Assembly: GCA_019448385.1 (NCBI GenBank)
Contig: JAGTXO010000011.1
Coordinates: 186,001 to 250,000, forward strand
DNA length: 64,000 bases
From: Diacronema lutheri
Lineage: Eukaryota; Haptophyta; Pavlovophyceae; Pavlovales; Pavlovaceae
Direction: 5' to 3'
In this document: positions 9,801-21,100 of the stretch, in pieces
How the letters are laid out: the number at the start of each line of letters is the position of its first letter
Position numbering within the stretch: the first letter of the stretch is position 1
The notes under the pieces: generated by a model
The model's input: the letters and a program-made list of their open reading frames with translations, nothing else
Database searches by the model: none
Told to the model about the DNA's origin: nothing
Made by a program: the position numbers and the translations under genes

Positions 9801-10959
9801 TCGCGCGCGCCGCAGGCGGCGGGGTGGCGAGCGCGAGCGCGGTCGATGCACCACCCACCGCGCCGCGCGCGCCGCCAACGCCCGCCGTGCCCGCGCCCCC
9901 GCGCTCGCGCTGCGGCACCCGCGCGTCGGCGTCGGGCGCGCGCGGGTCGGCGGCGGTGGCGTGGGCGCGCCCTCCAACCCCGCCCGCCCCCTCGCCGTCG
10001 TCCGCCTCGCAAAAGTCGGGCCGCGACCGCTTACCGTGCAGCGAGCGCAGCGCGGACGCGCGACGCGGCTTTGCGAGCCCATGACCCGCACCCGGCGGCG
10101 CCACGGGCGGGTGGAGCGGTCGAGGCGCGTGCGCGGCGGTGCGAGCGGGCTGCAGCGGCTGCACGGCGCCGGCGCTCCCGCCGCGCGCACCGCCGCCCTT
10201 GCCCTGCTTGCCCGCGGCCAGCGCCGCCGCGCCCGCTGCGCCCGTCGCGCCCGCCGCGTGCGGCGGCCGCTCGCGCGGCGTCGAATGGACGATCTCGTCC
10301 CGAGAGTCCCTCAGCGCCTTGGCCGCGGCGGCGGCGGCGACGCGGCGGGCGGCGTGCGCGGCGGCCATGTCGGCAATCGGCGACGCAACGGGCATACGCC
10401 TGCCGCCGCCTGCGCCTGCGCCGTGCTCGGCCGCGCCATTGCACGGCGCGCCGGCGCCACGCGCACCCGCGCCGGCGGGCACGCCGCCGGCCGCGTCGGC
10501 AGCGGCCTGCTCGTCGTGCGCACGGCGCGGCGGCCCCGGCGGCGTGGGCTCGTCGACATCGTGCGCGCTGCGCTCCACCGGCCTGTCTGCCCCCCGCTCG
10601 CCGCCGTCCTCGCCCTCGCCGGCCGCGTCGTCCGCGCCGTCGCTCGGCGGCGGCTCGTCGTGCAGGGGCACATCGTCCTCGCGCGAAGGCGACGTGGAGA
10701 GCGCGAGCGTGCCGCGGCCGGCGCACGAAGCGCCGGTGATGTCAGCTGCAACCTCGGCCCCGCCGCGCGCCGAGCCGCCCGCCGCCGCCACCTGCGCCCA
10801 CCTGAGCAGGCTGCGGCTGTCCGCGCCGGCGTCGAGCGGTGCGCACGGCAGCCGCTCCACGCACGGCGCGTCGTGCGCCACGTCCGGACAGGGCGGTGTG
10901 GCGCGGCCGTCCGCCACTACCGCCGTGATCGGCGGCGGCCCCGCGAGTGTCTCCACCAT
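3802..10959 (-). CDS. Very large low-complexity protein, function unknown
   Basis: A single uninterrupted frame gives about 2,385 residues from the ATG at 10959; the frame is open further up through a 45-base homopolymer, but nothing there looks coding. The protein is rich in Ala, Gly, Pro and Arg and is probably mostly disordered. Features that favour real coding are an acidic Ser/Asp tract near 4480-4560, an Asp tract near 6270, exact in-frame tandem repeats of 9 residues (SHDGGCERP, five copies) and 7 residues (GPLCGGS), an Ala/Glu-rich helix near 6800-7020, a second helical block near 8180-8520, and ordered-looking islands such as RRYQFQNGRLVLS (near 6735) and IVSGGPIAFERKRIRPLAF (near 4340). 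I recognise no domain. The gene lies head-to-tail upstream of nothing obvious and 318 bp downstream of the TRRAP stop, on the same strand. It could contain unrecognised introns. Confidence 0.5.
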   Translation of the reverse strand: MVETLAGPPPITAVVADGRATPPCPDVAHDAPCVERLPCAPLDAGADSRSLLRWAQVAAAGGSARGGAEVAADITGASCAGRGTLALSTSPSREDDVPLHDEPPPSDGADDAAGEGEDGGERGADRPVERSAHDVDEPTPPGPPRRAHDEQAAADAAGGVPAGAGARGAGAPCNGAAEHGAGAGGGRRMPVASPIADMAAAHAARRVAAAAAAKALRDSRDEIVHSTPRERPPHAAGATGAAGAAALAAGKQGKGGGARGGSAGAVQPLQPARTAAHAPRPLHPPVAPPGAGHGLAKPRRASALRSLHGKRSRPDFCEADDGEGAGGVGGRAHATAADPRAPDADARVPQRERGGAGTAGVGGARGAVGGASTALALATPPPAARASGALGASSARKRAQSAGALGAVKRARAPNDDGADDGVDADAAAAALRRRRSGPSGRRRRPIENGGGGGSGGGAGGGGGGARTSDTTAASNGTSGGASGAREPLSAEAQAAADLLAAVAEEVARGAAVARAVAACARLQPAVTLQQLLAAASAACADAAHAAGGADAAGGGGYGSAAGGSGSGGLLGGSGVGVDAACNGAGGGGLARLKLTQVAAFGDLSHKQAAQAAALAAAAVDEAAVAAFAADCLAALQGAAGSAVCGSSRARCGPLAGALGGEEGALPAMVARLLAAAELELSPGALGALPDWAVGADEEGEGDAHERDGDEAEEANVERSNAERARAHGRATDPSAPAAAEPSACAGAPAAAAGRALERAGADTGEREAALAAPPVARAPAEAPRTHPRAPPACARAAWRARLRRTACGAFSTPRQRHATLTRLERRLGELCVALASAAEAEVPPRLRALARAHAALAEAPGARADGVRGVCRAVGHAEARVRALLTVARALKAAAEEAARHAVARARGADARAAVEAMAAAAAARRRAGDARDGGGAQGTHPACSPVAPGAARHAAATPPAGGGAGGAGGAGGAGGGGVPAEAWAQRGAVVALRGAHGEPVCAGAGADVGAGAGDVALRASLCSPPATSQYGAAGAMDGMSAGMPYLYACPPPPSVAWWPSGPLCGGSGPLCGGSGPLCGGSGPLCTGCAGGAPYAVAPHYGIGAGVAGGCLYGACASGPCAYGAYPAGGVPLLAGGHRRVARSARPLAPMPFAPMYAVSAPYATLWPCGGHDVGATVSGTHAFAPCDGRGAVAVQGAGGGAGHHASPMRDASGIGARTTPALAASLGAAAAGAARAPAAPAPDVNCASLLAHEVLTCDDDDGRAGAAALASGAASGAARGARAFAHDDEEAEAAQADGCAGAGAGTLALVVDAAAIEAAEAEVAAEVAAAEAAAVERASWLAAQRAAALATARARAAAAAEALRVARAEEAAAAAAAAATAAKPHGSAPPAPSAPSGASSGRRYQFQNGRLVLSPMDAAALGSAPGGALAGAPPCEPWPSGGACGGSAATTAHAPPRDASAVVALHADQPLGGVALQPTHAPAEDLTLAAPRPPRAAAVAEFGAPTHPSHDGGCERPSHDGGCERPSHDGGCERPSHDGGCERPSHDGGCRQLHSEVAIDDDDDDAAWEAIVLGRCAAPAAALPTAAIAAGDSASRGPVSARTGESEGAARSASAPAGCTAPDAAWDASDGAGAGAELSRTAPAPRGHTSLVASADETEELGARDGGGPRCAAPAAARAAPAQDCAPCATRQQSDERAEQRRALAHAPGAAERSAMPVGGFAAGAVGRVALGGGGGGGGGGGGGGDDDARARLLVAALAEAFGIPAVGGNGVPCAGSGSGGFSRARVAGVDGAGGVAAGPCLFVDVQAAQRAPPHAQATPDAGAREGGAPLVRTPSPATVAAAAAASGARTPPATPTFAPPPPRAAGVPTARALAGAGAGSGAGAPAQPRDGAGTLHNSALCFFFEQVLAPSPLSPHGVPAAPPPTPQPPSARGVRAACGWAGGGCGSGGLAAAPAMAAIVPAAAPAASAPAAAPVPSAGAACAAVTEAGTMAVFGAPANAVPRVQASAPAYARGVAGAREVDGGNGGGGGGGGMSVVAALAQDAVAALACFALVPNASGAGCFFGGARASGSALRCGTRKAMRTGGAPPRPPTEAMLSPAAVVAVLAGAAAAAAATTAAAAAAAADDELLRSHSDTESDGASDSDSDASSDDETQSDAETHAGRTGRAPRRARRVRRALARARLPPPPPLLRIVSGGPIAFERKRIRPLAFGAWPARTARAHQPGAANGEYAAAHAARALSAPRCRPACGAGARAGVAVSCARALAAPALAAAGPGAAAPPPSARRAAACVPARSAAAQPRRATPTGAARTPSAVAPALAAAEQDSWARRHILRRIARTEVPAAFARRGARRQARALGRAQLASAAAGAASAAARRAAGRAL
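6304..6434 (-). repeat. 27-bp tandem repeat, five copies, coding
   Basis: Unit GCAGCCGCCATCGTGCGATG plus seven bases is repeated five times almost exactly. It encodes SHDGGCERP on the minus strand inside the large disordered protein. The exactness suggests recent expansion. Confidence 0.85.
7700..7776 (-). repeat. 21-bp tandem repeat, nearly four copies, coding
   Basis: Unit CACAGTGGCCCGGACCCACC plus one base, with one or two changes between copies. It encodes GPLCGGS repeats on the minus strand inside the large disordered protein. Confidence 0.8.
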
Positions 10960-11125
10960 CCCGTGCGCGCTCGCACCCTCGCCCGTCTCGCGCCGTGGGC
11001 GCGTGGAGGGCGCGGTAGGCCACGCCCTCTCTGCTTTCTCCCTTCTCGGCTCAGACGCCCGGATACAAACAAAACAAAAACGCACCCGGACACGACGGAC
11101 TGGGCGTGGACGCAGCGCGCCAAAA

Positions 11126-11172
<47 letters not shown>

Positions 11173-11277
11173 CATCCATGATGGCGGCGCAGCGCTGCTG
11201 CGCCGCTGGGCGGCGACGATTCTTCGCGCGCGGTCGGGGGTCTACGCACCGTTCGTACGTTCAGGCGTGCATCGGAC
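10960..11277. other. Spacer between TRRAP 3' end and the disordered-protein gene
   Basis: 318 bp without a supported gene. It contains a 45-base G run (11126-11170). The downstream half must hold the 3' untranslated region of TRRAP and the rest the 5' region of the gene that starts at 10959. No motif was recognised. Confidence 0.5.
11126..11170 (+). repeat. 45-base G homopolymer
   Basis: An uninterrupted run of 45 Gs on the plus strand, preceded by CAAAA. It would form G-quadruplexes or be an assembly-length artefact; the true length is uncertain. Confidence 0.9.
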
Positions 11278-14200
11278 TCAGAGCCACGCTTGCCACCCGG
11301 GCGGCATACGGCCGAGGTTGGCCGAGCTCGTCGCGGCCGCGACGAGCTCGGCCGCCTTTAGGTTGAGCGGCGCGACCGGCGGCGCGCCGGCAGCCGGCGC
11401 TGCGCTGCTCGCCTCGCCTGGCAACGCGAGCGCGCCGATCCGCTGCGTGACGGGGTGCGAGCGCGGTAGCTGCGGCGGCCGTGGCGTGCTGCCGTCGCCT
11501 GCCTCGGCCGAGAGCCGCCGCCAGCCCACGGGCCCGTCCGTCTCGAGGCATTGCAGCCACGCCTCCAGCGGGCACCTGCCGGGCGTCGTGGGCGCGCGCG
11601 TGTCAACGGGGATGGCGCAGCGTGCGCGCGTGCGCAGGGCGAACACCGCTCCGCGCGTGTTTTAAAAAGCGCGCACTTGTAGTGGTTGAGCGCGTCCGCG
11701 CCCGCAACGATGGCGGCGACGAGCGTACCCTCGACCGCAAAGGGGCCGAGCGCGACCTGCGCGCGCGCGCGCGCGCGTGGCGGGGCGCACGCGCGCGTTG
11801 GCGCGTGTAGGATGCGCCGCGGCGGATTGAGCGCGCCCAGAAAAAGAAAGCAGAAAGAAGAAAGAAAAACGCAACAAAGAAAAAGCAAGCCGTCAGCGAT
11901 CGCGCGATGGCGCGCGCGCGCACCTGCAGGTTGCGCGTCAGTCTGAACGGAACGGCGGGCGCGCGCTCGCCGTCAGCGCCCGCCGGCTGCGTGGCCGCGC
12001 GGCCGGCGGTGAGCTGCGCGCCGAGCTGCAGCTCGGCCGTCAAATGCGCGATGAGCCCGGACGAGAGCGACATGTGCATGCCGTGCGCCCACGCCGGCGT
12101 AATGCCGAGGCCGTGGCTGAGCAGCCCTTGGAGTCCTGTCGCGCCACGCGCGCGTGCGCGCGCGGCGTACGCGCGCGCGCGCATGCGTGTAAGCACATGG
12201 GCGCGGCGCAAGAAGGATGGCGACGAGCGAGAACGACGAGCGGATGGCGACGAGCGAGAACGACGAGCTGCGCGCGCGCGCGCGCGCGCGCGCGCGCTGC
12301 GCACCGAGCTGCTGCGCGAACACGTTCCGCCATGCGAAGAAGGCGTTTGGCGATGGCAGGCAGCTGTGCAGTTGCCGAAGGAGCGCGATCGCGGGCAACG
12401 CGCCCTCCATCTCGCTCATCACCTGGCGGTGCGCAGGAGCGCGCGCGACGGCGCGACGGCGCGAGGGGCGCGCGAGCTCGGCGCGCAGCGCGGCGCGGCG
12501 CGGCGCGGCGCGGCGTAAGGACGCGTCGCCAACCGTCACTGGCGTCACCACCCGTCACTGGCGTCACCACCCGTCACTGGCGTCACCAAGCGCCACTGGC
12601 CGCGCGCGCGGCACGCGCCCGCGCGCGCGTACTTCGCCCTCCTCAATCTCGCGGAGCAACTCGACATCCATCGCGCCAGCGGCGGCGCCGCGCACCAGCC
12701 GCGCGCGCGCGCGCTCGACATCGTCGCCTGGCCGCGCGCCGAGCGCCGCGCAGTGCGCGGCGTGCAGCTGCGCGAGCGAGCGCACGGCGCAATCGCGCGC
12801 GCGCAGGCGCACGTGCTCGCTGATCTGGATGGAGGGCGGCGCATTGAGGAGAAGGCAGCGGCGGCGCGCCTCGCGCACGTGCGCGAGCTCGGCGTTGATG
12901 AGCGGCGCGAGCTGCGCGAACGTGCTCGCCGCGCGCGCGTCCGCGCCACGCGCGCCGATCGTCGAGCAGCGGATGGCGGCGAAGGAGTATGTGCAGCCGT
13001 CGTCCACGCGCATGGCGATCGAGAGCTCGGTGGCGCAGCCGGCCTCATCAAGCTCGGCGCGCGCGTACCGCGGCAGCGCGTCGATGCGCAACTGCTGCGC
13101 CTCGCCGGACGGCTCGTCCGGCTGGCGCAGCAGTTGCGTGGGGAACTCGAGTGCCGGCCGCTGCAGCACGCCCGGCCACGCACGGCGCGGCGAGGCGAGC
13201 GGCCGGCGCACGGGCAGCGCTCGGCACGCAGCGAGCAGCACGTCGCGCCAGCGCACGAGCGCCGCGCACAGCGCCGAGAGCGAGCCGCCGCCATTGCCGC
13301 CGCCATTGCCGCCGCCATTGCCGCCGCCATTGCCGCCGCCATTGCCGCCGCCATTGCCGAGCAGCGCGAGCAGCTCGGCACGCAGCGGCGGCGCAATGTG
13401 CGCGAGCGCGCGCGCGCGGCACGCGCCGGCGGCGGCGGTGTCCGTCGCGTCCGCGTCTGCCGGCGTGCGCGGCTGCGCGCGCGCCGCCGCCGCCGCGTCC
13501 GCCGCCGCCGCGTCCGCCGCGCCGGCCACGGGCTCGAGATGATCGGCGATGAGGGCGCGCGCCGCCGCGCCGACGGCGTCGGGCAGCACGTCGGGCGGCG
13601 CGGCGTGCTGCGCGTGCGCGAGGCGGAGCAGACAGCCGAGCGCACCGAGCAGCTCCTCGGCGGGGTGCAGGCGTGCGGCGGCGTCGAGCCAATCGGTGAA
13701 GGCGTGCAACTCCGGCCAGATCAACTCGTGGTTCGCCTTCAGCGCGAGCAGCACGCCGCGCAGGCGCGCCTCGTACGTCGATGGGAGCGGCGGCGCGGCA
13801 GCTGCCGCCTCGGCGGCCGCCGTCGCCGCGCCGGACGTCGCCGCGCCAGCCAACGCGGCGGGCGCGGCGCCAAGCGCAGCGACGGCGGCGGGCGGCGACG
13901 GCGCCGCGCCACCGGCCGGCGGCGCCGCGGCGGGCGCGGCGGGCGGAGCCGGCGCGCGCGGCGCAACGGCAGCGGGCGCGCCAGCGGCCGCCGCCCCGTC
14001 GGCGCCCGCGCCGACGCCGGCCGGCGGCACGGGCGGCGGGATCGCGCCGCGTGCGCTGCCGTCCGCGCCGCCGCCCGTCGGCGGCGCGGTGGGCGGCGCC
14101 GACGCGCTGGGCGCGGCGGCGGCCGCGGCAGCGGCGGCGAGCGAAGCAGCGGCGGCCGCCGCGCTCGCGGCTGCGACGGACGCGGCGGCGCGCGCCGAGA

Positions 14201-14691
14201 GGCGCGCGCGCACTGCGAAGAAGGTAGGCTGCGGGTGCGCGCGCGCGCACGCAAGGAGCACTGGCCACACGGCGATCGCCTCGGCGCGCGCGAGCGCGGC
14301 GGCGAGCTGCGGCAGCCATGGAAGCCACACCGTCGTCGGCACGCCGGGCACGAGCTTCACGAACGAATCGCAATCGCCGCCAGCCGCCGCCTCCTCGGCA
14401 AGCAGCAGCAGGAGCTGCGGCGCGTGCAGCGCCGGCCCGACCGCGCCCGCGCCGCTGCCGCCGCCGCCGCCGCCGCCGCCCGCGCCCGCGCGCAGCGCCT
14501 GCGTGTGCGCCACGATCGCGCGCTCGCGCCACGCGGCCGCGCCGCCGCGCGCGCCGCCGTCGGCGCCTGCCTTGAGCACGCGCAACGTGGCGCAGTACTC
14601 GGCCCATCCAAGCCAAGCTGAGCCAAGGTCGTAATCGAGCGCAACCGCCGCCGCGTACCTGTGTGTGTGTGTGAGTGTGTGTGTGTGTGTG

Positions 14692-14725
<34 letters not shown>

Positions 14726-17700
14726 AGTGTGTGAGTGAGTGTGTGTGTCAGTGTGTGTCAGTGTGTGTCAGTGTGTGTCAGTGTGTGTCAGTGTGTGTCA
14801 GTGTGTGTGAGGGGCGGGCGCGGCGTGCGGCGCGCGCGTGCGGGCGCAGCGCGGCGCGTGCGCGCGTGAGTCGAGCGGCGGCGGCGGCGCGGCGCGGCGC
14901 GCACGCGCGCCGCGCGCTCGCGCGCGCGCGCGCTCGCGAGCGCGCACGCTGCGTTGATGCGCTCGGAATCGCATGGCGCGCCCGCCGCGCGGTAGAGGTC
15001 GCCCTTGAGCTTGAAGAGCACCGCCTTGTGTGCGGGCGCAAAGTGCTCGACGTCCGTTGAGTTGATCAGCGCGAGCCCCAGCTGCGCGTCCGCCGGCGCC
15101 ATTTGCCGGTAGCACTTGAGCTGCTCCCTCAACTTTAAAAAGGCATCGCGCATCTCCTGCGCGCCAATTGACGAGACCTGCGGCAGCTTTGCGAGCGCGC
15201 CAAGGCAGACGGCGTGCATGCCGTGCTCGCGCGTGACCTGCGCAAACTTGACGACGGTGGTGATCATCTCCTCGTACCCCGACACCGCGAGCTCGGGCGA
15301 GATGTCGCCCATCTGCTGCAGCGCCGAGTTGACGTGCGCGAACATGTGGTTGCGCCACGTCGCGAGCTCCGACCACGTCGGAAGCGCGTCCCACGTGTTG
15401 GGCAGGCGCTCGCGCCACGTGGTGAGTATGGAGTGCAAATCGGGCGGCGTGTTCGTGCGCTGCGCCATCTGCAGCTCGAGCAGCAGCTGCGCCGACTCTT
15501 GCAGCTCCTGGAACTGCTGGAAGAGGTGGAGCAGCGGCGCGTGGGACGCGTGGGACAGGCGCGGCAGCATCGCCCACTGGCGGAGCGCGAGCGCGATGCC
15601 GTGGTTGCACTGCTGCTCGGCTTGCGCGACGTTGCCCTCCTGCAGCGTCGCGTACGTCTGGAGGAGTTTGAGCTGCGCCGATTCGGGCAGCGGGCTGCGC
15701 GCAAAGGCCTCGGTGAGGCCGGACCAGTCCGGCGTGCGCCAAAGGCATTCGAGCACGAGGCGAGGCGGCTGGTGCTGCGGCACGGCGCGCACATAGTCGC
15801 GCAGCGCCTCCCACTGGTTGAGGTTGCGCACGCATTGAATCCATCGCCCCTCCCACAGCGCCATCTCCGCCTTGGGCGCGCTCAGCTCGCCAAGCTGCGC
15901 GCGCCGCATCGCGTCGACGTAGAGCGCCTGCGCGCCCGCCCACCGCCCGAACTGCTCGTGCGAGAGCGCGGCGCGCGAGAGCATGGAGCCGGCGCGGCGC
16001 TGCCAGAGCCCGTGCCACGCGTCGTGCTCGCCGAGCGCCTCGTACAAGTCGGCGAGCGCGTCAAACCACTCGGGCTCGGCGGGCGCGAGCGCGGCGTGCA
16101 GCTCGAGCGCGCACGCCGCCTCCGACCAACACGCGTACGACTTGGCCACGTACGCGTACAGCGGCGCGGGCAGCTTCGGGCACGGCTCGCAGCGCGTGAG
16201 CGACGCCATCAGCACCTGCACGACGTGCGGGCCATGCGCGCCGCCAATGGGCGCCTGCCGGTGGTGGTCGCGCGCGAGAAGCTGCATCATCGGCTTGACG
16301 AGCGCCGCTTGCTCGGGCTCGCGCAGCGCGCGCCAAAAGGCGGGGAAGATGTCGACCCACAGCGCCGCGCTCATCTCGTTGCCCTCGTCGTGGTGCAGCA
16401 GCTCGCGGATCGCGCCGAGCAGCGACGTGGGCGCACAGCCGTCGACGCCGCCGCCGCCGTCGCCGCCGGCACCCGCGTCGGACGCGGGCGGGCCGCCGTC
16501 GCCGCCGCTGCCACCGCCGCCGCCGTGCGCGCCCGCGCCGAAGCCGTCGGCCGCGAGCCGCGCGGCGCGTGCGAGGAGCGCGCGCTGCGCGCGCGCGAGC
16601 GCGCGCGCGCCGGCGGCGACGGCCGGCGTCGCGCCGCTCGGCGGCTCGCCGAGCTCGCGCGCGCCGCCGACGGCGAGAGCGGCGGCCGATCCGGCGCGCG
16701 CGCACGCGCGCGCCTCGTCGAGCGTCGGCAGCCTGAGCGAGCCGGCCGCGGGGCGGACGGGCGCGGCCGGGTCGACGGTCGCGAGGAGGAGCTCGAGCGC
16801 GTGCCGCAGCCAAAAGGTGCCCGCAAGGCTCTCCCAGTCCTGCAGCGCGAGAACGTACTCGATGCGCTGGCGTGGCGTACGGCCGATGGAGCCATCGTAG
16901 AGCGCGAAGAAGGCGGCGCGCAGGCTGGGCTGCTGCGCGCGCAGCCCGCACATGAACGCGCGCTCGATCTTTGCGATCAACTCGTGCGCGCGGTGGCTCG
17001 TCGGGTCGGTGTAGAGCGCGAGGACGATGGAGAGGAATTTGCGGCTCACCTCGGGCGCGCCGAGGCCCTCGAGCTGGACAAGCTTGAGGATGAAATTGGT
17101 GCGCTCCTTGAGCGACAGGCCGCCGCCCGGCGCGAGCGCGCCGCCGCCCACGCCGCCCGCGGTGCTCGCGCCGCCCGCGGGCGCGGCCAAGATCCAACCC
17201 GCGAGCAGGTCCAGCACCTCGCGCAGCACGTCCACGTCGTGCGACTTGTCGATGAGGAGCACGAGCGCCTGGAAGCACGGCTTGCGCGCCTCGCTCACCT
17301 CGAGCAGCCGCGGCACCTGCTGCACGAGCTGCAGGCACGTGCGCAGCATCCCGCCACCGCCCTCGCCATCCGCGCCGCCGCCGCCGCCGCCCGTCGCCGC
17401 GCCGCCGCCACCGCCGTCGGCGCGGCGCACGGCATGCTCCTTCGCGAGCCTGTGCAGCACCTTGATCAGCGCGACGATGTGCGCGTCGAGCAGCTCGGGG
17501 CAGAACGGCGCGGTCGCGTCGAGGAGGTGGACGGCGGGCAGGACGAGACCGTCGCGCTCGTGCGCGGTGAAGGTCGACTGCGCGAGCGCCGAGACGAAAC
17601 GGGCGTGCAGCCCGTAATCGGCGCTGATTGCACCGCCGCCGCCACCGCCGCCGTCGCCGCCGTCGCCCTCCTCCGCGCCACCGCCGCCGTGCGCGGGCGC

Positions 17701-18067
17701 GCGCGCGAGGACCTCCATCATTGTGCCGAGGAGCGCACAGAGCGCGAGGACGACCTTCGGCTGGCCGGCGTGCGACGTGAAGACGGGTTGAAGGAGGGCG
17801 TGTAGCGCGGGCAGGTGCGCGTGCGCGAAGCGCGGCTGGCACGTGACGACGGTCTGCAGCACGCGCAGCACGGCGAGCACCGCCGGCAGTAGATCGGACG
17901 ATGCCGGCAGCTGCCGCTCGACGAGGAGCAGCTGCTTTTCAAAGTAGCCAAATTTGACATTCGCGTCCGGCCACAGCCGGAGCGCGGCGCGCAGCAGCTC
18001 GATGGAATGCTGCGAGAGCGCCTGCCCCGCCTTCTGCGCCGCCGCGTGCTGCGCGGACGCCGCCGCC

Positions 18068-18102
<35 letters not shown>

Positions 18103-21100
18103 GGCCGGCGCGCTCGCCTCCGCGCCCGCCGCGAGCGCGATGCGAATTAAAAAGTTGACCACGATCTCGACGATAGCGAGCGACGGCTTGAAGTCATCCT
18201 CGACCGAGCCGCCGCCGCCCGGCGCGGAGCCGGCGGCGGCGCCGCCGCCGCCTCCACCGGCGGGCGGCGCGCACGGCGCGCCGCCCGCCGCGCCGGCCAC
18301 ACCACGCATGCGCTTCGCCGCCTCTCCGCCGTCCGCGTCGGTCGCCGCGCCTTCGGCGGGCCGCTTGGCGCCGGCGGCGACGCCAGCGGCGGCGCCGGCG
18401 GCGGCGCGCGTGCCCGCCGCGCCCTGCGCCGCCTGCCTCTGCCGCTCCCACGCGAGAATGAGCGCTGTGAGGTCGACGGCGAGCCTGCGGTTGTCGGCGG
18501 ACGTGTTCTGCGCGAGGCCGATGCGGTTGAGCGAGTTGACCATCTGCGGCACGAACTGTGCGCGGCTGGCGTAGAAGAGGGCGGGGTGGCGGATCACGAG
18601 CTGCCACACGTGCACGAGCTGCGGCAGCGAGTGGCCCTCCTCCACCACGATCTTCTTCGTCCATTTGATCCACGTCGGGTAACGATGGTCGCCCGCCGGC
18701 AGCCGGCGCGGCAGCGCGGGCGTGAGCGTGTCGAGGGCCTGGCGCACGAGCAGGCGCGAGTCGGGCTGGAAGGTGCGGAGCAGCGCGACGTACACCTGCA
18801 GGATGATCTTGGACGGCGTCTCGAACCGATCGATGAAGTGGCACACGTTGACGTAGGCGCATTGCTTCGAGACGCTCTCGTCCGACTTTAAAAGGTTCCA
18901 CGCGAATTTGATGATGTCCTTGCGGTGGTCGACGAGGCGGGCGGGGACGGCCTCGATGAGAAGCGTCGAGAGCTTGAGCAGCTCCACCTTTGTCGCCTCC
19001 GAGTGCCGCGCCGCCGGGTCGAGCAGCTGCGTGACGATCGCCCATACGATCGGTGGGCTCAGGATGGCGCCCGCCACGCCCGCCGACGCGGCGGCGCGCA
19101 GCATCGGCAGCACGAGCAGCTGGAGCGCGACGACGATCTCGTCGGCGGAGAGGCGCGGGCGCTCGCCCGCCGTGTGGCGCAAAAAGCACGCGAGGATGTC
19201 CGCCTTCGCCGCCGGACTGTACGCGAGCGCAACCTCGTCCGTGTAGAAGGCGCGCAGGAAGGAAAAGTCCGTCAGCGACCGCTCGAGCACGACGCTCAAC
19301 ATTAAAAAGAGGAGCTGCACGTGCATCGAGACGGGCGGGCGCGCGGCGAGCGCGCGCGCGTGCTGCGCGCCATCGCTCGCCGAGACGCCGTCGCCGTCGC
19401 CGCTGGTCGCCATGCTGTCCGCGTCCATGCCCTCGGCCGCCGGCGCGGGCGCGTGCGCCGGCGCGCCGGCCGGCCGCGCGCCGGCGGTCGGCGCGAGCGC
19501 GGGCGCGGGCGCGGCCGGCTGCGCGGCCGGCGCGGCCGTCGATTCGGCCCTCGTCGCCCTGCAGTAGGCGATGAAGCACTTGACGAGCAGCTTCGACTCG
19601 CGCGCGTGCTCGAGCGTCTGCGCCGCCTCGGTTCGCAGCCGCTCGGCGCGCTCGGGCGAGCGCCACACGTCGACGAGGCATTGCAGGACGGCGTGGTTCG
19701 TCGCGAGCCACGCGGGCCGGTGCTTTGCGAGCGAGCGCACGAGCGCGATCCCCGCGAAGCGCGCACACCACGCCTGCTCGGCGCTGAGCGTTGCGGCCAA
19801 CGGCGGGTGCAGCCTGAACGCCGCGGCGAGGAGGCGCGGGACGCTTGCGTAGAGCTCGGCGCGCAGCGCGCCGCCGTCGGCGTGCGAGACGAGCGCGGTG
19901 AACATGCGCGCGTGCGCCGTCTGCGTGAGGCGCTGCAGGAAGAAGTCCGCCGCCTCCGCGGCGTGCCTGCAGAGGTAGGACAGCAGCGCGAATCGATACG
20001 TCGACCAGTGCCGACCACCGGCCGGCGTGCCTGGCAGCTGCGCCTCGAGGTCAAGCGTGATCGCGACGAGCTGCGGGATGAACTTGAGCGGCGCGGGCGG
20101 CAGCAGGACGAAGAGCTCGATGATCGCCGTCGCGATCCGCACGTCGTCGCCCGGCTTCGAGTTCTGCCGCACCTTTGCGAGGCCATCGGGCTCCGTCCAC
20201 TTTTTCAAATGTTCGAGAAGCTTCTCGCCAAGCGTCACCTGCACGCGCCGTTTGCGAAGCGCGCGCGCGCGCGTGAGGCGAGACGTGCGCGCGCGGCGAG
20301 GCGCGCGCGCGCGGGGGGGCGGCGCGACCGCCGGCTGGCAGCGCGGCGCGCGCCAGCGGCGTGGCGCGCGGCGCGCGCGCCCACATTGAAAAAGTTGGCG
20401 AGGAGCTGCAGCAGTCGGGAGAGGCGGTGGAGGAGCGGCACAGAGAGCTTGCGGTAGTCGGCGAGGTTGAGCAGGATCGGCCTGAGGCTCGTCTGCAGCA
20501 GCTCCTTCTGCAGCTTCTGCTGCCGGACGACGTGCGCAAGCCCCTCCTTCGCCGCACCGATCACTTCGTCCGAAGGCGACGTGAGTGCCTTGAAGAAGGC
20601 ACCGATGATGCGCGCGCGCAGCCGCTCGTGCTCCGCCTGCTTGAGCCCCTCCGACGAGATGGCCGCCGAGAGCAGCTCGATGCACAGCACGCGCAGCTGC
20701 AGCACCGCGGCCGTCGAGCGCGGCTGCGCGGCGTACACGCGCACGAAGCGATCGCGCGGCACCTCGTCGGCGGAGGCGGCCTCCTCCGTCGACTCGAGCG
20801 CGTCGCGCAGCAGCCGGAGGAAGGCGGGCGAGATGGGCACGAGCTGCGGCGGCGCGACGCCAGCGGGCAGCGGCGGCGGCGGCGGCGCGTGGCTTGGTGC
20901 CTGGTGCTGCTGCATCGCCGCCGCGGCCGCAACGGGCGGCGGCGGCAGCAGCGCGGCGGCGGCGGACGGCGCGGTTGCAACGGGCGGCGGCGGCAGCAGC
21001 GCGGCGGCGGCGGACGGCGCGGTTGCAACGGGCGGCGCCGACGACGCGCGCGCGACGGGCGGCGCGCCCGCCGCGCCGGCCGCGCTGCCGCCGCTCGCCG

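Noticed and set aside
15214-17805. 863-residue plus-strand open frame
   Set aside because: Antisense to the TRRAP HEAT/FAT coding sequence; no domain and skewed Arg content.
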